In this document: in pieces, positions 31,340-43,735 of the stretch
Layout of the letters: each line of letters begins with the position of its first letter
Position numbering within the stretch: the stretch's first letter is position 1
Assembly: GCA_023159155.1 (NCBI GenBank)
Contig: JAJNNX010000020.1
Span: 558,001-622,000, forward strand
Length of the DNA: 64,000 bases
Direction of reading: 5' to 3'
Source of the DNA: Ustulina deusta
Taxonomy: Eukaryota > Ascomycota > Sordariomycetes > Xylariales > Xylariaceae
Notes under the pieces: generated by a model
Told to the model about the DNA's origin: nothing
What the model saw: only the letters and a program-made list of their open reading frames with translations
Database searches by the model: none
Program-made: the position numbers and the translations under genes

Positions 31340-33973
31340 CTATGATGCATGATCGGGAGGAGGGGGAGGTGGAGGGTTGAACAAAGTCACCTCGGGCCAT
31401 GTCTCATCAGCGGCCTTCCTGAAGGCATCTGCCTCACTACTTCGCCACTGCAAAAGCAGACCGAGAGCCTCAGCCGCTGGCTCCCAGTCGTCGCTCTTCA
31501 AACTAAGGATACCGAATAGAGCCTTCTCGCATGTCTTCTGATCTTCTCCTAGGAGCTTCCGAATTTTGATGGCTGAGACCACATGAGGAGCGCTATCTTT
31601 ATGCTTCTCTAAGAATTCAGCATTATACTTCTTCAAATCGGCCGAGGCGTTGATGGCCGTAAACTCGTTTTTTATCACTTCAGCGACCTTCGCAGGCAGA
31701 GATGCTAGTTTCGAGCTCATCTCCTGGTGAAAGCGTACTGCCTGCTCGTGAACAACCGGGTTGGTGACATCAATGGCGAGCGCAGCGTTCAAACAATGCA
31801 GGGCAAGAAGGTATTTTCCTAGTAGAGTGAGCATAAAGAGCCGTGCTAAGGAAAGGACGGGGAAGAATTACCTCGTCTCATATAGACCTCAAACCCAGCA
31901 ACCTGGCCGTCGATGTTCTTTGGACTGAATTGGAGGATCGGCAATAGAAATTTCGTAGCCTCAACCAACGGCTGGTCAGTCGAAGCCAGCTTCAGCCCAA
32001 GTGGGTCGTCGTCCTTTTTGACATTGTCCGAGGTAGCAACAGCCTTGGGTTTGTTCGGATCCTGCTTAGCCGCTTGTTCAGCCGCTTCCCGCTCGGCTTT
32101 TTGAGCCTCCTTCTTCGCCTTCTTAAGGGCCTTTTTCTTCACTTCATCATCCGCTGTTCCATTGGTAGAACCATTGACCCCATTCATTACCAGCCTACTG
32201 TCATGTAGACCAAGATAGGCTGCGATGGCACCAAGAGCCGCACGAGTGTAAAAGGGATGTTCGCGGAGCCTGTCTTCCCATCGAACCATGTCCACATACG
32301 CACGAATTTGGCCCTTCCTTAGCGAAAAGCTGTGGAAGTCAAACTGATCTTCTTGCCAGACATCAAAAATGTTATACACAGCATGAAATCGTTTCAGTGC
32401 CAGCCCAATGAGCCCATTGCGTACAGAAGCTTCTCCATCTTCAGTTAAGTACCATATGCTCTGCATGTCAATGAGATCATACAACGGGCCGCCAGGAGAG
32501 TCATTTCGGGTGAAGAGTGACATCGTCTTCAAGGCGCGGGCAGTCTCGTTATTTCGCAACTGGTACTTCGCAGTCTTCGTGTTGATATATCGATCCTTCA
32601 AATCAAGATTGCGGGCCTGGTCCATGATTTCAGCTGCTTTGCGCGTATTACCGTAATGTTTCCATATCCGGGCTTTCGTCATATGAAATTCAACATTCTC
32701 GGGCACAATTGCGAGGCCTCTATCGACAAACTCTAACGCTTTGGCAAGATCACGAGACAGGTGGTAATTGTAGTGCTGAGCAAGGTAGTAAAGGCCCGCC
32801 GGTGTGCCTTTCAGGTCTTCCTCCGTAGAAGATTCGCCCCTAGATTGAGATGCCGTAGCCTCGACATAGTCGTGAGCCAAAGATCGCAATGTCTCCTTCT
32901 TGAAAGGATCAGTATAGAGATGTTTGAGGTTTGCAAATGTAGACGGTACTCCCTTGTCCAGCATCAGCGTCAAATAAAGTTTAGCAGCTTCGCGAAAATC
33001 ATTGCCTATGGGCTCGTCAGCCAACCCATGTCCGACACTAAGATTCGCAAGTTCTCTCTTGCGACTCACCAGTCAGGAAGTCTAGGGGGAGGCGTTTTGC
33101 AGCATCACATCGGGAATTCTGCTTGGCATAGTTGTCGTAGATGGCCTTACGAGCGCTCGTATCGCCATCATCAAGGCCGATGACAGCCGTCAACCTGTTG
33201 TAATATTCGGGGTGTTCGGAGTTTCTGTCCAATAGCGCCCGGTATGCTTTGACGGCCTCATCTTTCTTGCCGAGCTTTGCGAGATAGTCTGCCCTTAACT
33301 CCAGGACTGCGAGACGGTCAAGATTGTGCTTGGCGATGGACTCGAGATGATCCAATGCTCTCTGATAGTCGCCTGTTTCCGCGATGATGGAGTTTTTATA
33401 CATGAGAGCCTCCGAGTTTTCGTAGTCGCTATGAGAGGGCGGGGATTTGATGGATTCTTCGTAGGTGGTCAGAACCTTTTCGGCTTGAGCAAGGTCGCCA
33501 GCAAGATGATGAGCAACAGCCAACGCGGTCCAATTCTGTCTCAGCTGGGATTTCGATTGCAGCATGGCCGTCCTGCTCTGAATATAGCCCTGGAAGTCGC
33601 GCATCTGCACTTGCAGAAAGGCCAGGTCCCTCTGGATCTGCGGCGAGCCCGGCTCCAGCTTCAGGGCAAACTTGTAGGCCTTGATGGCCTCCTCGAAATT
33701 CTTCTGGTGACGGTACAGCAAGCCGTAGACATGCCAACATATGTGTGACTTCATGTCGGCTGTCAACGCCTCCTTGGCCAGCGCAAAGGCCTCGTCCGTC
33801 CTGCCCAACGAGTTGATTATCAGGGCCTTCATGGCCATGGTGTCGCCATGCTTGGGGCTTTTCTTGAGAATCTGCTCGGCGGCTTTCAGGCCGCGCTTGT
33901 ACTGCTTCTCCTCATAGTTGCGGATGACCTGGCGAAAGAGTGAATTTTCTTTCGAGCTCAAGGGTTGCGGCAT
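31340..33973 (-). CDS. naa15: N-terminal acetyltransferase A auxiliary subunit (Naa15/Nat1)
   Basis: Three minus-strand exons, 33973-33070, 33005-31872 and 31818-31340, give 838 aa, close to the family's ~830-870. The N-terminus (MPQPLSSKENSLFRQVIRNY, then EEKQYKRGLKAAEQIL) is the conserved Naa15 opening. TPR repeats follow, with landmarks KSHICWHVYGLLYRHQKNF and LQVQMRDFQGYIQSRTAML. Splicing of intron 1 restores PLDFLTGNDFREAAKLYL and GVPSTFANLKHLY. A Lys/Ala-rich charged segment (KKKALKKAKKEAQKAEREAA) matches the basic linker of other Naa15 proteins. Naa15 scaffolds catalytic Naa10, anchors NatA to the ribosome and thereby acetylates nascent Ser/Ala/Thr N-termini. An upstream in-frame ATG at 34000 would add nine residues; 33973 was chosen by comparison with the family start. 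Confidence 0.95.
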
Positions 33974-35125
33974 GGCGGCGAGCGATGGCGTCTGGACCAA
34001 AGGACAAGGACCAGCAGACAGGCACTACTGCCTCAACGGACGCGGTCGCGAGGGAGACGGAGGGGTGTGGCGTCGTCGATGATGCAGGCAGGTGTGTGTG
34101 CGGCGAGTGAGAGGCGGTACTCGGAGCGTGCGAGGGAGGTGTCGTGTGTGGGCTGGTTGGTGTTGTGTCGAATTGCTGTGTCTGGCGTAGCGTCGGCGCA
34201 GCTCAGCGTCTGTTGGCTGTGGGGGGCCGTTAGAATGAGCAATCCAGGGTTAAGTACTGTAAGTGGCATACGGCGCACCACATAAATTACATGCCCGGTA
34301 CACGGACGCCTGAAAACCCCCGAGCGCAGGATCCACGCCCAAAACCAAAGCCCGGGGAGGAAGTAGGTCTGTGAATTAGGTAATACTGGCTTGCGTAAAG
34401 TCCACCTATGGACACATGTGCCAGTATGGCCAGGTAGTGTACTCGGCGCGGCTAGGTGCTACGTGTACTTTGCTGTACCTTGTAGCGTGCTCGCTGCCGG
34501 CAAGTCACGACAACAGGCTTGCTATGAAGATCCGGTCCCTTGGTTAGTGGGACTATGTCTCAGCAAATCCGGCGCTCGGACCACTAAGTATAAACCCGTA
34601 CCTTGTAGATCCGTACTGTGTACCTACTAGTAGTCGCAATTCCGCCACTTGCTTTCGGCTATAACTGCCAACCTTAACTGGCTGACTACGAGATGATTAC
34701 CCATGTGCACAACTTACGCATAGACAACTCACCGCGACGAGTGTTTTTATAACCAACAGGTACATATATGTAGGTACTTATCCTGTAGAGATAATTACCT
34801 TAGGTACCTACTCGATCCCCTGAAAGCAGCATAATATCTACGACAGAACATGGTGTTGTACATCAAATCGAAGCAATTTTCATATTGACCTTGTGGTATG
34901 TTTTGCTGCGGAGCTCAAACCTCCATGAACATACCCGAATATCGCTTCATCATGTTCTATTGTTATGAACTTCTTTGTAATACCTATTTGATGGCCTTGG
35001 CGGAGATGATACAGATACTACTACAAATAACCGGGTTAGTCTGCCAGCCTATACCAGGTATACACGTCTAGCCCTCGAGTCTGCATACTATATAGACAGT
35101 TTAGTTATAAACCTCGGCTAGGATA
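33974..35125. other. intergenic
   Basis: Promoter of NAA15 followed by unique DNA. Small frames (33965-34285, 34391-34630) lack coding signals. Confidence 0.45.
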
Positions 35126-35768
35126 TCATGACCTAAGTTGTTCTCTGCCCTGCCGCCACTGATTTAAAGCCGCTTCGGCATCTTGGAGGTTGCCATTGCC
35201 GCACCTCTCCTGCACAAGGCTCCACGTTCGTGATCGCACAATCTTCTCGACACTTCTTTCTTGCCTCAATAGCAATGCTAGCCTCTCGGTCCGAGGTTCC
35301 CGTGGGAAATATCGGCCAGAGTAAGGGTCCAGCCGCTCGTCGACAACTCGCTCACGATTCTTCTCAGTCTCAGCGGCTCGCAAGGTGATTTCAGGGTCAT
35401 CGGGGTCGGGACTCGTAGCCACGTATGCACAGTATGTCAAAACATCGGATCTCGCCTGCCAAGATGGGAACAAGACTTGGTCTTTAAAAGTCCGGCAAGA
35501 ACGAGGATCGATATGTCTACCGGATCCTCGGGGCGTCCGGACAGAAGTGGAAGCCGGGTCGAAGCCCGACTTGGCAGGTGTCACGAGAGCATTGAGATTT
35601 TGGTTAATTGAGTCGTCAACAGCGCCTCGGGATATACGCAAGAAATCTGCAGTCGGCATGAGTGTGTGGTGGCAAGGTCTCGATTGTGGGGAGCAACACA
35701 CCTCTGAGAGCAACAGTGGTGAAGCAAAACTGCGGCGTCAACTCTGGAGCGGCAGCCGGCGCGGTCAT
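35126..35768 (-). CDS. MIX23 / caffeine-induced death protein 2 family
   Basis: Two minus-strand exons, 35768-35702 and 35646-35126, give 195 aa with a 55-nt intron (GTGTGT..GCAG). Exon 1 encodes a short Ala/Pro leader and PQFCFTTVALR, which splices to DFLRISRGAVDDSINQNLNA. Cys residues in SCRTFKDQVLFP and LTYCAYVA, the YSGRYFPREPRTERLALLLR stretch and a basic helix (SVEKIVRSRTWSLVQERC) match CID2 as I recall it. Yeast Mix23 is a mitochondrial intermembrane-space twin-Cys protein that supports import. A PRE-type Cys spacing is not clear here, so only family membership is claimed. Confidence 0.8.
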
Positions 35769-36511
35769 GATATCACGAGAAGCAGCTCCCACGTAGTGAC
35801 GAGTCGCATGCGCGGCGGCATCCGTTTCGGGAGGCGGCCGTCGAGTCCAAAATAATCCAGCCAGTGTGACGGAAATAAACAGTGCCGTCTATAGACAAGA
35901 TGCACAAGCGTGTGTGGTCATTCCCTTCGCGAGCGTGAATGAGTCGATGCGATGCCGAATTCAAAAGCCGGCGGCATCAAATACAGAGGTAACAGAGGTA
36001 GCTCTGCTTCCTTGTCTACCCAGACCTAACTCGCTGGAGCTAGTGTAATCTCTTAGTCTCGGGAGAGCTCGATCGATGATGACGGAGCAATGCAGGTGGC
36101 GGGGCGCTGATACGCATTATGTACATATACGCTCTATATAGGTATCTCCGGTCAACATTTATCTCCTATCCGCCTATCCACCACAAGCGAGTGAGGGAAC
36201 GAGCTGCTGAGGTAGTGCCCCGCTTTAGTCATTCATTCGCCTGATTACGTGCCAACTGACTGCCTTGGAGCTCACCCAGCCAGGTGCGATTCGCGAAGCT
36301 GGAAGCTCCCTTGACAGATCATCACCAACACCCACCAGCTCTCCTGTCTCAATTCACCCGTCTTGGCTAGGATACCATTGCACGTGCCTCTGCAGTCAAT
36401 ACCACACGGTAACGCTTCGTAGTTTCCATCCATTCTCACGACCGATACCGTTTTCCGGACCTCTCGCGCCAACAATTGTCAACTTGTCCGCCAACCACAC
36501 GCAGTTCCGTC
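35769..36511. other. divergent promoter region of MIX23 and RPT5
   Basis: A 743-bp spacer between two divergently transcribed genes. No proteasome-type GGTGGCAAA element was seen. No other gene was recognised. Confidence 0.5.
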
Positions 36512-38076
36512 ATGTCGAGCATCCAGGACGTGGAAGGCGTCGATCGCCGCGGGTCGGACGATGGCAAGGACAAAAAGAACGATGGTAAAGGCAACGGGAA
36601 CAGCAGGGCGAACAACGACGGCGACGCCGACATGCAGGACGCCCAGCCCGAAGAAGACGAGATTCTAGACGAGGAAATACTCAGCCTCAGCACGCAAGAT
36701 CTGCAAACCCGCAAACGCCTGCTCGAGAACGACGCTCGCATCATGAAGAGCGAGTACCAACGGCTGTCACACGAGAAGGCTACCATGGCCGAGAAGATCA
36801 AGGAGAATGTGGAAAAGATCGCCAATAACCGGTTTGCCTCTCTCCTCCCCGAGCGCGTTTTGTGATCCCCCCCGAGCGCTAACGCGGGTGCAGGCAATTG
36901 CCATACCTCGTCGGCAACGTTGTCGAGCTGTTAGACCTTGATCCTACCGCCGAATCGTCCGAGGAAGGTGCCAACATTGACCTGGACGCGACACGGGTCG
37001 GCAAATCTGCTGTCATCAAGACCTCAACAAGACAAACTATTTTCTTACCACTAATCGGCCTCGTCGACCCCGAGACTCTGAAGCCAGGTGATCTCATCGG
37101 CGTGAACAAGGACTCATATCTCATTCTAGACACGTTACCTGCCGAATACGATAGTCGGGTGAAGGCAATGGAGGTGGACGAAAAGCCGACCGAGAAATAT
37201 AGCGACGTCGGTGGTTTGGATAAACAGATCGAGGAGCTGGTTGAGGCCATTGTCTGGCCTATGAAGGAGGCTGAGCGCTTCAAGAAGATTGGCATCAAGG
37301 CACCCAAAGGTTGTCACCACACGTCCTCGTAACAATGTCATGTTGGGCTAACCATGTTCCAGGTGCCCTGATGTACGGTCCCCCAGGTACCGGAAAGACG
37401 CTACTCGCTCGAGCTTGTGCCGCACAGACCGACGCAACATTCCTCAAACTTGCCGGCCCCCAACTGGTTCAGATGTTCATTGGAGACGGTGCGAAACTCG
37501 TAAGAGACTGCTTCGCACTAGCCAAGGAGAAAGCCCCCGCCATCATCTTCATCGATGAGCTCGATGCCGTTGGTACCAAGCGGTTCGACAGTGAGAAGAG
37601 TGGTGACAGGGAGGTTCAACGAACTATGCTCGAGCTACTCAACCAACTAGATGGTTTCGCATCCGACGATCGTATCAAAGTTCTTGCCGCTACAAATCGT
37701 GTTGATGTCCTTGATCCCGCCCTGCTGCGATCTGGTCGTCTAGATCGAAAGATCGAATTTCCCCTACCAAACGAGGAAGCTCGAGCACAAATTTTGAAGA
37801 TTCACTCACGCAAGATGACTGTAGATACCACTGTAAATTGGGGAGAACTGGCGCGCAGCACCGACGAGTTTGGTGGTGCTATGTTAAAGGCCGTCTGTGT
37901 TGAGGCGGGTATGATTGCGTTGAGGATGGGAAAGAACAAGATCAGTCACGAACACTACGTGGATGCCATCGCGGAAGTACAGGCGAAGAAGAAGGAGGTG
38001 AGTTCGCCACGCCCCTCTCTACTTTTCTATAACTTGGAGCTAACTTTCTTCGCAGACGGTCAATTTCTATGCTTAA
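36512..38076 (+). CDS. rpt5: 26S proteasome regulatory ATPase Rpt5 (subunit 6A)
   Basis: Four exons, 36512-36831, 36894-37309, 37363-37997 and 38056-38076, give 463 aa. An acidic N-terminus and coiled coil ([20 protein letters not shown]) precede the OB domain ([15 protein letters not shown]). The AAA+ domain carries Walker A GPPGTGKT (residues 251-258), Walker B IIFIDE (306-311), the arginine-finger region [15 protein letters not shown], and [20 protein letters not shown]. The last exon is only 21 nt and supplies TVNFYA, the C-terminal HbYX-type tail that docks into the 20S alpha ring and opens the gate. Rpt5 is one of six ATPases that unfold ubiquitinated proteins. Intron branch sites are clear (GCTAAC). 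Length is slightly above yeast Rpt5 (434 aa) because of the Asp/Lys/Asn-rich N-terminus. Confidence 0.96.
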
Positions 38077-40160
38077 TCGGCAATGGCAGGCGCATGGGCG
38101 TGGGATCAACTCGCGCAGGAAAAGCAGATGGGATCGGGATAGACATTGCAACGATAGATGAAGAGATACTTGTACTAGTACGCAGCATCCACGAGGACAA
38201 TTGCCGACACCTGAATAATCGAGACTACATTCTTCCTACGTTCCACCGAGCTCTTACGTGTAACTGGGCTATGATCCCACAACACTTTATTAGTAGCTTA
38301 TGCCGGAAAGGCTCAGCTATTTCATACACGATGTGTCTGAACCTACCTAGTCTTCGTCATCAAACGTCAAAACCAAAACGAGTTACTATCATGGGTTGAA
38401 AAGTTCTAATCTTGATATTAGCTATCCCACAAGTAGAATAATTTGTGATAGAAATAGAGGCCGCGAATGACAACCTCCCCCCTGTTTAATATCAAAGTCG
38501 TTACAACATAAGAATAGGCAATGGCAACATATCACATGGTGCAGCGGTCCAACAACCATGGCGCAGTTTGCTATTCGCGGCTTATTATTAACCCCTCAGT
38601 TTGATATACCTATGCCAGGTCAAGGCTCTTGGTCTTCCGGGGGGGGCATGCCCTGTTATACTGCCAAGCAGTAGTACCGATGACGAAGAAGCTGTCAGGC
38701 TGGCCGACGTCTTCGTCCTTTGTCTTCAAATCAAACCTTTGGATCTAAGACCATTGGGTGGTACCCTCACCGAGGCGTAACTGTATAACATAATAGAAAC
38801 TGCAGTAGTAACCTCGCGAGTCCTCACGTCTTTCTACCTGAGACACATAGCCCGTTATGGTACTCACTCCGGACGATCTCTTTCGCATTCTCCTGTTTTG
38901 CGTACGCGCGCGAAACCACGGGCTTCTTTCTCTTCCTGGAGCTTGAGTGATGCAGTTGTGCCTTGTGCCGTCACCGGCGAGCCGCGCGTGCGAGCGCCAA
39001 TTCTTTCTATCCTATTTTCTAGAATCCACCAAATGTGGCAGGGGGTGATGCAGCTGCCACCTCAGCGCAGCATGCAGCCACAATGATCTACGTTTGATCT
39101 TCTTTGTTTCTATTTTTGATACGACATTCGGCACTACGTCGCAGAGCCTCTCATGCACTTCTACCGTCCTCTCCAACCCCCGGGGCTGTTGGAGGTGTTG
39201 CTCGGAGAGAATGCTACAGCAAGAACATACAGCTATATCCCCGCCATCCCCTTGCTGTCTTGTCGATTCTGGGGTATCCTCGAAAGCTACCGTTATCGTC
39301 ATCGTCATCAGCCACAAAAAGTTGCCTTGCCCTGATCCTCTACACCCCTACCTCGTTACACAATTGAGAATCAACTACACATGTGCGTCCACTCCCTGTC
39401 AACGTATTATGATGGCAATATCTGACCCTGTGCAGAAGTACGCATTGAATTTGGCCCGAAGTTTCAACGTCTCAGCTAGCATATTGATGACAGTATTGTC
39501 CAACAGACGGATTGCAGCTAAAAGAAACTAAGCTATCCCGCGCCACAAGTGCCTCTTCAATGTTAGAGAGAGCATGAGCGGGCTCTCTCTGTACCTAGCA
39601 TATATGCACATGAATGGCGTACGTATACGTTTGATCCCCGTTGATCTAAATAGTGCTCATTGTGCCTATATTTCATAGAACTGTTAAGGAAGTCGGCGAC
39701 GAAACCTATTATACATAGCCCAGCAGTACCTCACAGACAGCGGCAAGATAGGTGTGGCAATACGCGTAGTGTGCACCGACCTGCCGGGGTGCAATTGATA
39801 ACCCCTGGCTAGACGGTTTTAATACAAGGGCAGTGTACACTAGAAACATCGAGGAGTGATCGACATGATGATGTTACACCCACCCAAGGTCAAGAAGCTA
39901 TATTCATCACCTTTAAGGCTAACTCCCGATTAGCACTCGTCTCAAACCTCGCGATATAGTAGTATATGCTAGCCGGGATATATCATGACAAAGATTGAGA
40001 AACAAGGCAGGGGATGGTTTTATGATTCAGTCATCGTCGTCGTCATCCATGGCGGCGTCAATGAGCGCACCTTGAGTGACGACTCGAGAGGCACGGTCAA
40101 GGTTACCAGAATTTTGGGAGTTGTCGGTTGATCTGGCGTCACATAGGTTGAAATCTAGGA
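38077..40160. other. intergenic, no supported gene
   Basis: About 2 kb without a convincing gene. At 40025-40130 the minus strand reads NLDRASRVVTQGALIDAAMD then a run of Asp and a stop, like the acidic C-terminus of some protein, but no upstream exon exists because the hydrophobin promoter begins there. It may be a relic. Frames at 38898-39531 are not coding by appearance. Confidence 0.4.
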
Positions 40161-40168
40161 TATATAAA
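40161..40168 (+). promoter_or_regulatory. TATA box of the hydrophobin gene
   Basis: TATATAAA lies about 185 bp before the hydrophobin ATG. The leader between them is rich in CA/AAC, as often seen in strongly expressed fungal genes. Confidence 0.6.
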
Positions 40169-40350
40169 GCATCGCGATTTCGCCCCGACTACATTTCCTA
40201 AAATCACAAATCATCACCAAGCAACAACCTACTAGCACTCGGCCATACATACATACTCATTTGTTTCGAACCCATCACCCAGACCAAACACAACAACAAC
40301 ATCATCACCCAACCCGCGCAATTCCAAGTCTCAACACACCCAAACCCACA

Positions 40351-40773
40351 ATGCAATTCATCACCATCATCGCAGCCTTGTTCGCGGCCGCCGCAGTCGC
40401 CGCCCCGGCCCCTGAGAGCGCAGGCAGCCAAGTCGCAGGCAGCCAAAACGCAGGCAGCCAAAACACAGGCAGCCAAAACTCAGGCAGCCAAAACTCAGGT
40501 AGCCAAAACTCAGGCAGCCAAAACTCAGGCAGCCAAAACTCAGGCAGCCAAACGTACGCGCCTTGCTCGGGGGTTGACGGCACGGCGCAGTGCTGCGCGA
40601 CGGATGCCCTCGGGGTCGCGGACCTCAACTGCGCCAGCCCGCCCAGCACTCCGACGTCCGCGACCAACTTCAGCGCCGTGTGCTCGGCCATGGGACAGAT
40701 CGCGCGGTGCTGTGCGACCCCCGCGCAGGGGCAGGACGCGGTTTGCAACACGCCTGTCGGCGTCCAGAATTAA
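40351..40773 (+). CDS. class II hydrophobin with N-terminal pentapeptide repeats
   Basis: An intronless 140-aa frame. A signal peptide (MQFITIIAALFAAAAVAAPA) is followed by nine tandem pentapeptides of the form xGSQ(N/V/T) at residues 24-68. The core has eight Cys at 72, 81, 82, 94, 111, 120, 121 and 132, spaced C-x8-CC-x11-C-x16-C-x8-CC-x10-C, the class II pattern. Hydrophobins self-assemble at air-water or hydrophobic surfaces and coat hyphae and spores. Class II genes usually have introns; none is needed here. The Gly/Ser/Gln/Asn repeat resembles repeat regions of a few extended hydrophobins and probably forms a flexible hydrophilic linker. Confidence 0.93.
   Translation: MQFITIIAALFAAAAVAAPAPESAGSQVAGSQNAGSQNTGSQNSGSQNSGSQNSGSQNSGSQNSGSQTYAPCSGVDGTAQCCATDALGVADLNCASPPSTPTSATNFSAVCSAMGQIARCCATPAQGQDAVCNTPVGVQN
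40421..40555 (+). repeat. 15-bp minisatellite in the hydrophobin gene, nine copies
   Basis: Copies of GCAGGCAGCCAAAAC run in frame from the signal peptide cleavage region to the first core Cys. Most differ by one base, implying recent expansion. Confidence 0.92.
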
Positions 40774-41689
40774 ACCCCTGCCAATGGTTGGACCGGGGTC
40801 TACACACTCGGCAGCTTAGGCTCGACAGCTACTTAACTGCCCGAGATATGAAGTTACTCAGGACGGACGAACAGGGTCTAAACTGTGGATGTATTACTCT
40901 GCTGGATGGAATGGTGCATGCCAGGATAGATCCTCTTCTGCAAGTGGGCTGGAGGTGTACTTAGCGTCCTGGAAGGCGTATATGTCACGAGAGCAGACCA
41001 AGGTTACCCCGAGAGATCCCATATATATTTCGCTCGTTTCACCCCCTTTGTTGTAACTAGAACTTAGACTTTAGATGCATCGTCCGAGACCGGCGAAAGG
41101 CCGCTCAATCCATTCGTTTTCTTCGACACATATTTCCCCACGAAGTGTCTTGCAAACCGCTCATGAAAATTTGAACTAAACCTACCGCCTCGTAAGATAT
41201 CTGGCGTATTGTAATATATGTACCCTGCAATAAACATATCACCAGCTTTGCTTTCTTATATACTTTACGTCCTTATTTTGTTATAGTTAATATATTGCAT
41301 ACAAATGTTGAAGACTTCGCATGGAAGCCTCCATACCACTTGCGACCAACATAAAAAGCGTCTTACATGGCCCCCGTCCTATACAGCTGTTAGCTAATTT
41401 TATAACGAACAAGATAGAACATATAATTATATAGCATAATGCAATGTTAGAGCTGCTAATATTTTTATATAATTCTTTTAAGAGCAGATGAAAATAACTT
41501 AGCAACAGCTTGTCAGCGATCGGATGCAGAGAAAGAGGTGTGGCGCTACGTGTGGCAACAAAACGGCGCGAAACGATCTAAGCTGCGAAAAAAAAAACCT
41601 AGACGTGGTCGCAATGCTTCATTCAATACGGACCTCAGCTATCTACCCTATGGGGTGTATTAAAAACACCCATAAGCAGCCGTGGCTCA
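40774..41689. other. intergenic with dispersed repeat
   Basis: Bases 41289-41340 resemble 7670-7725. The A+T-rich stretch after it (to ~41520) looks like decayed repeat DNA. No gene was recognised. Confidence 0.4.
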
Positions 41690-42060
41690 CGAAGTGACTG
41701 GATTTGTGTTTACACAGATACCGATGATCGAGATAATTAGGAGAGATACCAAGGCTAATGTAAAACGTGGATTGTGTTATACGGGGGTTCTCACACGCGT
41801 TACACGCGCAGCACGCGCTGAAGAGCGAGTCTCGGTGATATTGACCATGTCTCGCGTGAGGCTATTCAGCCCTCGCTTATATGAGACACCTTGACGGAGG
41901 TCGGCGGGTATATATAGCCTCAGACCTCCAAGGGAGGGTCCGGAAGGCTTCCGAATGGCCAAGGACCTAGTGCCCCCTAGTTGGTTATTGTTAATTGAGA
42001 CTACCTATCTATCTCCAAGCCCATTGCCAAGACCTTGTGATAGATTGGTAGGTTGATTGT
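41690..42060 (+). mobile_element. possible LTR-like remnant
   Basis: The stretch has a promoter-like TATATATAG (about 41911), a GGGAGGGTCCGGAAGGCTTCC block, GACCTAGTGCCCCCTAGTTGG and a run of TATCTATCTCC. This resembles LTR sequences of fungal Copia-type elements as I remember them. No matching second LTR, primer-binding site or pol gene lies next to it, so at best it is a solo LTR. Confidence 0.35.
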
Positions 42061-43735
42061 TTGATCTCATTTACACTAGATCCGGAGAAAATGCACGGAC
42101 AACTGAACAAACCAAGTTCGGTACTGTGGTAATAACACAAACTGTTACTACCTTAAGTATCCCTTTTCAGAGAGGTAGTCTTTCCAGCGTTCTTTTCTTT
42201 AGTTTAGCTAACGTGCTTTCCTTGATCTATAGTGTACTGTGGGAAGGTACGAAGGACAGTGCCCATCTATTACCCCTCACGATGGTTTCATGCCAATTAC
42301 CTCCCTCTCTCCTACAACTTCGCTTTTCTCTCCAATAATATAACAATTGCTGAGCGCTTGCAGCCTTCGAATCCTACACCTTGGTTTTCCCACGGCGGCA
42401 CACACCGATTGTCAATTCTCCCCCTTTTGGCGCCATTATCTGTTAATTCAGACACTGTCCTTCGTATCTTCCCACACTCGGCCAAACCTCCCTCACCACG
42501 AGCACCACCGAGGGTGAAACCAGACCTTCAATATCACAAGAAATCTCCATTTTAACCATTCGAACGAAATCTTCAATATGCCCATCAATATACCAACGGC
42601 CAGCGAACCTGAGTCTGTGTAATCTCCGACTTTGGAGTTGGGAAGAGGATCGGCGGGCCGAATGCTACAGAGGGCAGCTCACCCTTTTTGTTTTTTGGGG
42701 GGTTTTTTTTGGCAAAAAAAAAAAAAAAAAGAATTCATAGGATGAATACATTCTTAACAGCACCCGAGTTTGGGAAGGGCAGCTTCCAGCCGCCGCCGAA
42801 AACCTCCTCCCCCCCGACGAACTTCCGATGATCACGCCACCGATCCCCCGCCATACAGCGTCCGCCACCCCGTCCCAGGGCCGCCTAGCCGGTGACCCCT
42901 CTACTCCAAGTCTTCCGCGCGGTCCTCCCTCAAGCCAGTAAGCTATACCACCTGTAATAACTTTTGTTTGTTTCTTGTGAAACGACTGACATTTTTCAAG
43001 AGCTACTGGGATACCCGACCGTGGAGTAGAGGCTCGCGGTCACCGTGCTAGCTCGCGGTAATAATCCCCGATTACATGAATTTAACACTAAATCTTTAAG
43101 CTAACTATCGAAAATCATGCAGTGCCGGGACGGGCGACAATCCCGACATGCCGGGATGGGTCAAATTTTGGCGGCGCTGGTTAAATATACTTCGGGGTGA
43201 TTCGGCGGTGTGTGAGGAGGTTAGTTAGGGGGGGGGGGGGGGGGGGGAGGGAGGGGGCAAGTGGCGGCTTGGGCGCTGCTCTTCACCATTCTCGGGATGC
43301 TGGTATCGCTCGTTGTGGCGTTGGTGTTGCATTTTCTACACTGATAAAACATGATTAGTGACAATAGCGAATAGCGAAATTTTGGTTTCATACTTCGATT
43401 CTTGCAGCTAGTGCGGATTTTGCTACGCCACGTATTTGCCTCGTCGATATGCGTGCCTTGCCCTGGCCCATTAGGCTTAGAAGTTTCGGGGAGCTGTTCG
43501 CCATCAAAGTATAGTACAATGGTCACCAAGCCTTAACTATGACCTTCTGAAGCCTAAAATGGGCGATAGACCTCAAGTAAGCTTGCTAACATCACCGAGG
43601 CATAAAGTAATTTATGTAGCTATTTCCTATATAAAGTAAGTAGCTATCTCTTAAAGATTTCCCCTCGTTGTAATCTACCGAGCTTACCTCCCGCACAACA
43701 TATACCTACTTATATTTAATCAACAACGCCCAATT
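42061..43735. other. intergenic, homopolymer-rich
   Basis: It includes T/G and A tracts (42684-42730) and a run of 20 G at about 43228-43247. A TATATAAA at 43628-43635 lies about 100 bp before the next gene. No supported coding region. Confidence 0.45.

Noticed and set aside
35385..35855. Plus-strand 156-codon frame
   Set aside because: Antisense of the MIX23 gene, whose exons and intron are well supported.
38898..39531. Plus-strand frames between RPT5 and the hydrophobin
   Set aside because: Short, low-complexity and mutually overlapping; none keeps a coding pattern.
40305..40751. Minus-strand frame opposite the hydrophobin (FWLPE repeats)
   Set aside because: Antisense mirror of the 15-bp repeat; the sense strand has a signal peptide and the eight-Cys pattern.
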